The translations under genes and the position numbers were made by a program. Below the pieces are notes generated by a model. That model did not search any database. It was not told the DNA's origin and saw nothing but the letters and a program-made list of their open reading frames with translations. A DNA stretch of 8,804 nt from NCBI GenBank assembly GCA_013203195.1, contig JABMQM010000471.1, positions 1 to 8,804 of the forward strand, in the 5' to 3' direction. The first letter of the stretch is position 1; each line of letters opens with the position of its first letter. Below, piece after piece: positions 1-5,368 of the stretch. The DNA is from Desulfobacteraceae bacterium. GTDB taxonomy: Bacteria; Desulfobacterota; Desulfobacteria; Desulfobacterales; UBA11574.

Positions 1-128
1 CAAAGTAGTGGAACAGATAGAGACAGTTGTATTCGCTACTTTTTAGAAACAGGTTGGAAAAACTAAATTGAGCAAAGGGTTTCAAATATTAAAAATATAA
101 ATAAAGAATGATGAAAAAGGGTTGAATG

Positions 129-2261
129 TTATCTTTCTAATTCAGCTCTGATCATTAATCCGATCTTGTCCAAAGAAAATGGCTTTCTCAGATAGGAGCC
201 TGCACCCAGGTTCAAAGCCTCTTTGGCACGGCCGGTTTCCGAAAAACCGGTCACGATGATCGCTTTCTGGCCGGGTCGAAATTCCAGTATCCTGCGGTAG
301 GTTTCAAGGCCGTCGATACCGGGATCCATGATCATATCCATGAGCAGAAGATCCGTAGGGTGTTCTTTTATGTATTCGACCGCATCTTCACCGCTGGAAG
401 CTGAATTCACATCGTAACCCAATTTTTCAAGTATTTCACGGGTCAGCTCCCGCTGTTCCTTCACATCATCTACAATCAGAACGGTCTCGCCATTTCCCAA
501 ATAGTCTTCCATGGAGATGTGCCGCTCGTCTCTGCTCGGTTTCTTTCGTGTCGCTGGAAAATAGAGCGTAAAGGTAGATCCTTTTCCTTCGGTGCTCTGA
601 ATATCGATGAAACCTCTGTGGTCCTTTACCGTACCCCAGACAACGGGCATTCCCAATCCTGTTCCGCTCCTGCCCATGACCTTTTTTGTATAGAAAGGTT
701 CGAAGATCCGTTCGATATCCTCGGGTGAAATCCCTATGCCCGTATCAGAGACAGAGAGAACAACATAATCCCCGGAGCGCGCAGCTTCATTTTTTATCTT
801 GGAGCCGTCCAGGTGACGGTTTTCCGTAGAAATGACGATTCTGCCGCCAGAGGGTGTGGCTTCCGCAGCATTAGAAACCAGATTCATGACCGTCTTGGAG
901 AGGTGGACCGGAGAGCCTTGAATATTGAGCAGGTTGGTATCGAAGTCTGTTTCCACTATTACTCCGGGATGATAGCAAATCATCTTTTCATATTCGGGAC
1001 TCATCAGGTATTCCACTATAATGTTACTAAAGTTCACGACTTCATTGACAGCGACCCCCCTTCTCGCCAAATCCAGCAAATCCTGCACAACAGTTGCAGC
1101 CTTTTCTCCTGACTTCTTGATGGTCAGAAGGGGCCGTTTCAAGGGGCTGTCCTCCGGAATGTCCATAAGCAGAAGCTCGGGATAACTGACTATTCCAGCC
1201 AAAATATTGTTAAGGTCATGGGCCACACCACCGGCAAGTTTACCAATGGCTTCCATCTTTTGAGCGTTGATGATCTGTTTCTCCATTGCTTTGCGGTCTG
1301 AAAGGTCTCTGACCGAAAGGATCACGGCCTTTTTCCCGTTGTGTTGAATTGGTGCAAAGCTTATCTCTACGTCCGTTTTGACCCCATTGTTACCGCACAA
1401 TCGGACTTCGAGAGGTCGACCTGTAGCCCCGCCATCTAAAAGGACCCGAACCGTGCGCAAGTCTTTATCATTGATCGAGCTGTCCAAAAGGGCTTCGAAT
1501 CCTATATTCGTAAGCTCTCTGGAACTGTAGCCCGCAACCTCTTTATACTTTGGATTGGCGTAAACATGCATCCCCGCCTGTATGATGGCGATTCCGTCGT
1601 TTGAACTTTCTGACAGGACCCGATACTTCTGTTCGCTATCCCTCAGTTTCTCGTACTGGATGGTACTGTAAACCGTGATGGCCACAAAGTTTGCTAGGAC
1701 GCTGAACAGGTGAATGTCATTTTTTTCAAAGACATTTTTCTTCCTGTGGCTGAGGTTGATGACCCCAAAACGTTCCCCTTCAATCATAAGTGGAATAGAG
1801 ATAAGGCTACCAATGGGTACCTGGTTATCAGTGCCGTATAAAAAAGATTCGGACTCTTTTGCGTCCTGGATGAGAACCGCCCGATTTTTCAGCACTGCCT
1901 GCCCGGCGGCCCCTTCCCCTAATTTGAAAAGATATCGGACTCCATCCTTAGAAAATACCTTCTCGGGTTCCAGCACGTAACCTTTTTTATCGGAATCGGT
2001 GGCGCAGATTAGAAAAAGTTGGCTCTTCTCATGATCGAATAACATGATCGAACAATTCTGAGCCAGTGAATTATTGATGATGACATCAAGAATGTATTGA
2101 CATGCTTTTTTGAAGCTCCGGATATGAACAAGGGCCTGTCCAATCTCGCGGACCAGGGACAACTCAGCGATCTTCTCCTCAAATCGGCTTTGGATGCCCT
2201 GGATCTGATCGCGAAGAAGTCTGTTCTCCAATTCTAATGTTTTAAGGTTTTCCTTTGCCAT
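129..2261 (-). CDS. Soluble hybrid sensor histidine kinase (GAF-PAS-HisKA-HATPase-receiver)
   Basis: This 710-residue cytoplasmic hybrid kinase should sense a signal through its N-terminal domains, autophosphorylate on His and pass phosphate to its own receiver. A short N-terminal coiled coil (about 1-35) leads into a GAF domain (about 38-200) and a PAS domain (about 208-322). The HisKA helix carries the phospho-acceptor H348 in GVAHDLNN, the NtrB-like variant. The HATPase domain shows an N box (N460/N464), G1 box DTGIGI (506-511), F box FEPFYTKK and G2 box GTGLGM (533-538). The C-terminal receiver (about 593-710) has acidic D598/D599, acceptor D642, T671 and K693, so all key residues are present. 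I see no membrane segment or signal peptide. There is no DNA-binding output domain, so phosphate either stays as an internal sink or moves to an unlinked partner. It starts 17 bp after the HDOD gene, and no strong Shine-Dalgarno precedes the ATG, which suggests translational coupling. Ligand unknown. Confidence 0.95.
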   Translation of the reverse strand: MAKENLKTLELENRLLRDQIQGIQSRFEEKIAELSLVREIGQALVHIRSFKKACQYILDVIINNSLAQNCSIMLFDHEKSQLFLICATDSDKKGYVLEPEKVFSKDGVRYLFKLGEGAAGQAVLKNRAVLIQDAKESESFLYGTDNQVPIGSLISIPLMIEGERFGVINLSHRKKNVFEKNDIHLFSVLANFVAITVYSTIQYEKLRDSEQKYRVLSESSNDGIAIIQAGMHVYANPKYKEVAGYSSRELTNIGFEALLDSSINDKDLRTVRVLLDGGATGRPLEVRLCGNNGVKTDVEISFAPIQHNGKKAVILSVRDLSDRKAMEKQIINAQKMEAIGKLAGGVAHDLNNILAGIVSYPELLLMDIPEDSPLKRPLLTIKKSGEKAATVVQDLLDLARRGVAVNEVVNFSNIIVEYLMSPEYEKMICYHPGVIVETDFDTNLLNIQGSPVHLSKTVMNLVSNAAEATPSGGRIVISTENRHLDGSKIKNEAARSGDYVVLSVSDTGIGISPEDIERIFEPFYTKKVMGRSGTGLGMPVVWGTVKDHRGFIDIQSTEGKGSTFTLYFPATRKKPSRDERHISMEDYLGNGETVLIVDDVKEQRELTREILEKLGYDVNSASSGEDAVEYIKEHPTDLLLMDMIMDPGIDGLETYRRILEFRPGQKAIIVTGFSETGRAKEALNLGAGSYLRKPFSLDKIGLMIRAELER

Positions 2262-2278
2262 AATGGAAGACTACGAAC

Positions 2279-3154
2279 TTATTTCATCAGGTGGAAGAAT
2301 TCTTGGATACTTGAACGTTTGTCTCTCAATACCTGTAGCAGCCCCTTCAGTTCTTTTTCAGAAATCTTTAGCTCCTGTAGCAAGGTTCTCTGTACTTTAG
2401 GTGCAGGATTTCCGCTGTTTCCTATACCAACCTGATGACATAGAAAATCAGCAAGTCCTACAATCATGGCATGGTTCCTGTATTCCAGCGGACAGTCAAT
2501 GGGTTCGTGATGAAAGCGGGATGGGAAAACAAGGCTATCAGGAAAATTCCACTTCTTCATAAGAACCCCTGTTAAGGCCGCATGGTCGATGCCCAACATC
2601 TGCTTTTCCTTATAACCTAAAAAGGTTTTGTCTGTTTTCGCGTGCTCCAGTACAGCTCTATACTCCTCAGGGAAGTACACGGCGAAAATAACTTTGCCCA
2701 TATCATGGAGAAGACCGTTCAGAAATAGTTTCTCCCCCTCTTTTACACCTATTTTCATACAAATCTCTTTGGCTGCGGTGGCACACCCAACAGAATGAAG
2801 CCACAAATCTTGTATGTCAAAGACTTCCTGAACAGGGTTCTCCTTAAACGTCGAAAATACGCTCATTCCTATGGTTAATCCAATGATTTCATTGAAACCA
2901 ACGACAGTTATGGCCCGCTGGATGCTGTCAACCTCTTTCATCTGACCGTAGTAGGCCGAGTTGGACAGTCTGAGAAGTTTGTTGGTCAGAGCCTGGTCGT
3001 TGCATATAAAATCGGACAAATCTTTGCTGGATGTACCCTCTTCGCGGGCGGCATTAAGGATCTTATCCACGATTATGGGCAAGGTAGGCAGCTGTGTCTT
3101 TTTGTCGCGCACCAAATCTCCGATTTTTTCTTTTATCTGCGATTTTGTTTCCAT
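2279..3154 (-). CDS. HDOD domain signalling protein
   Basis: This 291-residue protein is a single HDOD domain, a relative of the HD-hydrolase fold. Family members usually act in signal transduction as adaptors rather than as proven phosphohydrolases. The N-terminal half (about 20-105) has the typical LPTLP start and the SNSAYYG motif near 64-70. The second half keeps the HD-type residues: H120, H150-D151 within LLHDMGK, H191 in IDHAALTG, H215-H216 in FHHEP, and LADFL near 234. The metal-ligand-like set therefore looks intact, but activity cannot be inferred from this. The C-terminus (about 250-291) is a basic helical tail. There is no signal peptide or membrane helix. It lies 17 bp upstream of the hybrid kinase on the same strand, so the two probably form an operon and one signalling unit. 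No clear Shine-Dalgarno precedes the ATG. A -24/-12-like promoter lies about 85 bp upstream. Confidence 0.93.
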   Translation of the reverse strand: METKSQIKEKIGDLVRDKKTQLPTLPIIVDKILNAAREEGTSSKDLSDFICNDQALTNKLLRLSNSAYYGQMKEVDSIQRAITVVGFNEIIGLTIGMSVFSTFKENPVQEVFDIQDLWLHSVGCATAAKEICMKIGVKEGEKLFLNGLLHDMGKVIFAVYFPEEYRAVLEHAKTDKTFLGYKEKQMLGIDHAALTGVLMKKWNFPDSLVFPSRFHHEPIDCPLEYRNHAMIVGLADFLCHQVGIGNSGNPAPKVQRTLLQELKISEKELKGLLQVLRDKRSSIQEFFHLMK

Positions 3155-3237
3155 GCTGCAATACCAGTGATATGCGTTTATCTTAACAAAATTGAAAAAT
3201 AAAACCCAAAGGTGAGCTCTTGTTCACTAAAGAGTTA

Positions 3238-3253
3238 TGCAGGAAGTATGCCA
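3238..3253 (-). promoter_or_regulatory. Candidate sigma-54 (-24/-12) promoter for the HDOD-kinase operon
   Basis: On the minus strand the sequence reads TGGCAT-ACTTC-CTGCA. The -24 half TGGCA is perfect, the -12 half is CTGC instead of the consensus TTGC, and GG and GC are separated by the required 10 bases. Transcription would begin near 3226, leaving a leader of about 70 bases before the HDOD start at 3154. A GTGCATGCAC palindrome lies 28 bp further upstream and could be part of an activator site. One motif match in 400 bp can arise by chance, so this is a moderate call. Confidence 0.4.
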
Positions 3254-3381
3254 GAAGAACCAAAGGGAACCTTGGCACGTGTGCATGCACTCGACGACTA
3301 TAATCGGGTTCACTATTTTCGAAAAATGGAATTGCCGGACAGGCGGGCATGGTCAGAAAATAATAGGGAATCAATTCCTTA

Positions 3382-3437
3382 TGGCTGGTCGGGGGGTTAG
3401 AGCCCCGTTCGGAAACTTTTATCGGGCCTGCCAGCCA
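3382..3437. other. Foldable 56-bp element closed by a 7-bp perfect stem
   Basis: TGGCTGG (3382-3388) and CCAGCCA (3431-3437) are perfect complements enclosing 42 bases. Inside, CGGGG (3390-3394) pairs with CCCCG (3403-3407) around an 8-base loop, and CCCG (3404-3407) can alternatively pair with CGGG (3423-3426). This nested arrangement is more structure than expected by chance, but it matches no riboswitch or RNA family I know. It could be read on either strand; on the minus strand it would lie upstream of the -24/-12 candidate. Confidence 0.35.
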
Positions 3438-3533
3438 GGCATTGTCTGCAACATGATTTTGGGCCCAAGACCAGAGAGAAGATGGTACCGACGTCAAAAT
3501 TTCGACGATGATAAGGATACGCTTACAAATACC

Positions 3534-3574
3534 TTCGTGCAGAACGTGTTTTATTTCTGCAATTTCTGCACGAA
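3534..3574 (-). terminator. Perfect 11-bp inverted repeat just after the aminotransferase stop; possible 3' hairpin
   Basis: TTCGTGCAGAA (3534-3544) and TTCTGCACGAA (3564-3574) are perfect complements with a 19-base loop, placed only 2 bases past the aminotransferase TAA (3577-3579). The position suits a transcript-end hairpin, but on the minus strand no U-run follows, so it is not a standard intrinsic terminator. Within it the 9-mer ATTTCTGCA occurs twice in tandem (3553-3561 and 3562-3570), so the left arm can also pair with the nearer copy over 7 bases. It may serve as an mRNA 3'-end stabiliser or be the end of a degenerate element. Confidence 0.4.
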
Positions 3575-3576
3575 CG

Positions 3577-4914
3577 TTATATATTTAAATTATTTATGGA
3601 TGGGCACGAACTAATATAGTCCTCAATCCCTTGTCCGAGGGTATCGATCATACCTCGAAACCGCTTTTCATCCGGTTCCAGAAGCGTGATCCGGAAGCCC
3701 TGTAGATTCGTGCTAAATGATGTCAAAGGCACTACACAGATTCCTGTAGCGGCTAATAGATAGTAGACAAACCGTTTGTCCGGATTAATATCGGCGGCGG
3801 CTGTAAGTTCTTTAACCATTTCACGCACGGACCGGTTGGAAATGGAGAGGATTTGTTGTTTGTTCAGACAGCCGTCTTCAAAGGCCACACTCATATAAAA
3901 GGCACCGTTGGTGCGATTAACAAGCACACCGGGTATATCTTTGAGCCGGTCATAGGCGATTTGTGAAAATTTTTCGTAGCGCAGGCGGCGGTTTTCCAAG
4001 TGTGCCGGATACGCGGGGTGCTGCAAAATGTGGGGCAGCGCTTTTTGTGGTAATGTGGTTGAACAGACTTCCACCATTTTGGCGTTGAGAATGCTCTGGA
4101 TGTAACTTTCAAACTGGGAATCCCTGCGGGCGTTATACACTTCGATCCAGCCGCAGCGGGAACCGGGCCAGGGAAGTTCCTTTGAAATCCCTTTCATGGA
4201 AATTGCAGGAACGTCACCGACAAGAGCGGCCAGCGGCTGGGTCTTCCGACCGTTGAAAACCAGGTTCTGGTAAATTTCATCGGCGATAATAAAAAGATCG
4301 AACTCTCTTGCAATGTTGACAATTTCCCTGAGTAGACTCTCTGGATAAACAGCACCCGTGGGATTGTCGGGGTTGATCAGCAAAATGCCTGCTACGGCAG
4401 GGTTATACTTCACCCGCCGGCGCAGTTCATCGATGTCCGGGAACCAGTGGTTATGAGGATCCAGAGGATAACAGACCGGAGGCAGCCCGGCATGAGCCGC
4501 CTCGGATGAAGAATGCGTGGTATAAGTGGGTGAAGGAGTTATAACCCGGGCGGTGCGACGTAAAAATCCGTATACTTTAGTAATAGCATCCCCGAGGCCA
4601 TTAAAGAAAATGATATCTTCCGGAGTAATGCGGCAGTGGCCGTTGCCGTTGCCGTTGTTCAAAGCCACCAAAAACTCGCGGGTCTCTAAAAGTCCCTGGG
4701 TAGGGCAGTAGCCGTAACAGTCGTTTTCCATGACCAGCCGGGCCACAATTTTTTTCATCCAGGTAGGAATTTTCTCGCCTTTGGACACCGGATCGCCGAT
4801 GTTTTCCAGATAGACGGGAACTCCAAGCTCTCGCAGTTTGTCAGCCACCCCTATGATATTGCGAATCTCATAAGTCAGTTCTTCTGCACCGATGTGTACA
4901 ATTCCTGTTCGCAT
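3577..4914 (-). CDS. PLP-dependent class I/II aminotransferase
   Basis: This 445-residue cytoplasmic fold-type I aminotransferase moves an amino group between an amino acid and a 2-oxo acid using pyridoxal phosphate. The family signatures are complete: N184 in INPDNPTG, D212 and Y215 in ADEIYQ, the Schiff-base lysine K245 in the SK stretch, R253 in PGSRCGW, and the substrate-carboxylate arginine R408 in GFRIT. The N-terminal IGDPVSKGEKIP and YGYCPTQG motifs place it in the AspC/AlaA-like COG0436 group. It is somewhat longer than the usual 390-410 residues. Substrate specificity (Ala, Asp or another amino acid) cannot be settled from sequence. The ATG is preceded by a strong AGGAGGA ribosome binding site at 4924-4930 with 9-base spacing. 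It lies 135 bases downstream of a double terminator preceded by a small Ala-rich ORF, so it either has its own promoter or is controlled by readthrough. An in-frame (Asn-Gly)3 repeat interrupts residues 87-92. Confidence 0.93.
   Translation of the reverse strand: MRTGIVHIGAEELTYEIRNIIGVADKLRELGVPVYLENIGDPVSKGEKIPTWMKKIVARLVMENDCYGYCPTQGLLETREFLVALNNGNGNGHCRITPEDIIFFNGLGDAITKVYGFLRRTARVITPSPTYTTHSSSEAAHAGLPPVCYPLDPHNHWFPDIDELRRRVKYNPAVAGILLINPDNPTGAVYPESLLREIVNIAREFDLFIIADEIYQNLVFNGRKTQPLAALVGDVPAISMKGISKELPWPGSRCGWIEVYNARRDSQFESYIQSILNAKMVEVCSTTLPQKALPHILQHPAYPAHLENRRLRYEKFSQIAYDRLKDIPGVLVNRTNGAFYMSVAFEDGCLNKQQILSISNRSVREMVKELTAAADINPDKRFVYYLLAATGICVVPLTSFSTNLQGFRITLLEPDEKRFRGMIDTLGQGIEDYISSCPSINNLNI
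4640..4657. repeat. Three tandem copies of a 6-bp unit (CCGTTG) inside the aminotransferase gene
   Basis: CCGTTG is repeated three times without error and encodes Asn-Gly-Asn-Gly-Asn-Gly on the minus strand, in a loop before the conserved ITPEDII segment. Copy-number change would add or remove dipeptides without shifting the frame, so it is a length-variable linker rather than a phase switch. Confidence 0.7.
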
Positions 4915-4933
4915 GGTAAATAATCCTCCTTAT

Positions 4934-4992
4934 ATTTTACAATTTATAGCGATTCTCATAATAATATTCCGATTGAACCGTTAATTTTACAA
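4934..4992. repeat. ATTTTACAA direct repeat, 50-bp spacing, upstream of the aminotransferase
   Basis: The 9-mer ATTTTACAA occurs at 4934-4942 and 4984-4992, with similar AT-rich flanks. The near copy abuts the ribosome binding site. Spacing of 50 bp is close to five helical turns, which would put both on one face of the DNA. The surrounding sequence is AT-rich, so chance is a real alternative. No convincing -35/-10 pair was found here. Confidence 0.25.
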
Positions 4993-5049
4993 ATTATCCG
5001 GCGGCGGAAACGCAACGTATTTTTGAGAACTGCCATAGCTCTTGAAATT

Positions 5050-5076
5050 AAAAAAGGCTGCACAAAGCTTGCAGCC
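5050..5076 (-). terminator. Intrinsic terminator T2 (second of a tandem pair)
   Basis: On the minus strand GGCTGCA and TGCAGCC form a perfect 7-bp stem (5070-5076 with 5056-5062) with a 7-base loop, followed at once by six U residues (5055-5050). This is a textbook rho-independent terminator. It lies 20-odd bases after T1 and 135 bases before the aminotransferase start. Confidence 0.88.
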
Positions 5077-5085
5077 CTTGAATGT

Positions 5086-5115
5086 AAAAGGGCTGCGGGT
5101 GGTTGCCCGCAGCCC
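5086..5115 (-). terminator. Intrinsic terminator T1, directly after the small ORF
   Basis: On the minus strand GGGCTGCGGG (5115-5106) and CCCGCAGCCC (5099-5090) form a perfect 10-bp GC-rich stem with a 6-base loop, followed by four U residues (5089-5086). It begins 27 bases after the stop codon of the 33-codon ORF. Its right arm can instead pair over 9 bp with the left arm of T2, which would exclude both terminators. Confidence 0.88.
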
Positions 5116-5142
5116 TGGATGATTTAGTTGAGAGAAATTAGA

Positions 5143-5244
5143 TCATTTGCTCCCCTCCAGGACCGCAGGCCGCCCGGCAGCAGCTGCCGCAGCGGCGCTG
5201 ATAGCTGAACGTGCATACAGGGTCCTGTAAAAAGGGGTGGTCAT
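5143..5244 (-). CDS. Small 33-residue Ala-rich peptide (leader peptide or small-protein gene)
   Basis: Not a family I recognise. The ATG at 5244-5242 is preceded by AGAGGAG (5258-5252) with 7-base spacing, a better ribosome binding site than those of the HDOD, kinase or UbiB genes here. The peptide begins MTTPFYRTLYARS, continues with Ala-Ile-Ser and seven consecutive Ala (residues 17-23), and ends GRPAVLEGSK before a TGA. Ten of 33 residues are Ala; it has no Cys and a mostly basic N-terminal half. It could be a short amphipathic or membrane-touching helix. The Ala codons are mixed (GCC, GCT, GCG, GCA, GCT, GCT, GCC), and their DNA forms a small hairpin, CGGCAG/CTGCCG (5175-5189). The ORF is framed by a direct repeat upstream and two terminators downstream, which supports a real transcription unit. 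Alternatives are an alanine-sensing leader for the aminotransferase, a modified-peptide precursor, or a standalone small protein; no modification enzyme is nearby. Confidence 0.62.
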   Translation of the reverse strand: MTTPFYRTLYARSAISAAAAAAAGRPAVLEGSK

Positions 5245-5262
5245 TTTGTTGCTCCTCTCATT

Positions 5263-5290
5263 TCTATCGGATCTCTAACATATCTATCGG
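5263..5290 (-). promoter_or_regulatory. 8-bp direct repeat CCGATAGA with 20-bp spacing, candidate operator
   Basis: On the minus strand CCGATAGA occurs at 5290-5283 and again at 5270-5263, exactly 20 bp apart, about two helical turns. The second copy ends 4 bases before the small ORF's ribosome binding site. Such paired direct repeats are typical of response-regulator or other dimer sites, but they could also be part of a 5' leader. No convincing -35/-10 pair could be assigned around them. Confidence 0.4.
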
Positions 5291-5368
5291 CATATGTCAC
5301 GCAAAAATTAAGTCTAAACTTTTTCTAAAGTATTTGTCTTGGCATTTTATTTAGCAGCGCAAATAGAG

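Larger units (their letters stand above)
3155..3576. other. 422-bp intergenic region without a credible protein gene, rich in inverted repeats
   Basis: Three overlapping open frames of 62-125 codons run through this stretch on both strands. None has a good ribosome binding site, a recognisable domain or a natural-looking composition, so I treat the region as noncoding. It holds a candidate sigma-54 promoter (3238-3253), a 10-bp perfect palindrome GTGCATGCAC (3281-3290), a short hairpin AGGGAAT/ATTCCTT (3365-3380, one G-U pair), a 56-bp foldable element (3382-3437) and an 11-bp inverted repeat next to the aminotransferase stop codon (3534-3574). The unusual density of structure and scarcity of stop codons suggest a degenerate repeat or structured RNA, but I do not recognise a family. 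Confidence 0.6.

Noticed and set aside
2..43. Inverted repeat AAAGTAG/CTACTTT followed by a short T-run on the plus strand, as a terminator for a gene to the left.
   Set aside because: Seven AT-rich pairs around a 27-base loop are too weak, and no plus-strand gene is visible; 1-128 otherwise holds nothing I can support.
3382..3437. A tRNA or tRNA fragment in the GC-rich stretch with GTTCGGAA.
   Set aside because: No four-arm cloverleaf, no anticodon stem-loop and no 7-bp acceptor at the right distance from a T arm.
3183..3614. Overlapping open frames on both strands (3183-3497 minus, 3212-3400 plus, 3237-3614 plus) as possible genes.
   Set aside because: No ribosome binding site, no domain, unnatural composition, and they overlap one another; the longest runs into the aminotransferase gene on the opposite strand.
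4956..5036. Minus-strand 26-codon ORF between the second terminator and the aminotransferase, considered as a second leader peptide.
   Set aside because: Only a weak AAGAG two bases from its ATG, a basic low-complexity product and no associated hairpin; likely chance.
5275..5320. A sigma-70 promoter (TTGCGT followed by TATGTT) for the small ORF.
   Set aside because: Only about half of the -35 bases match and several equally poor pairs exist in this AT-rich stretch.
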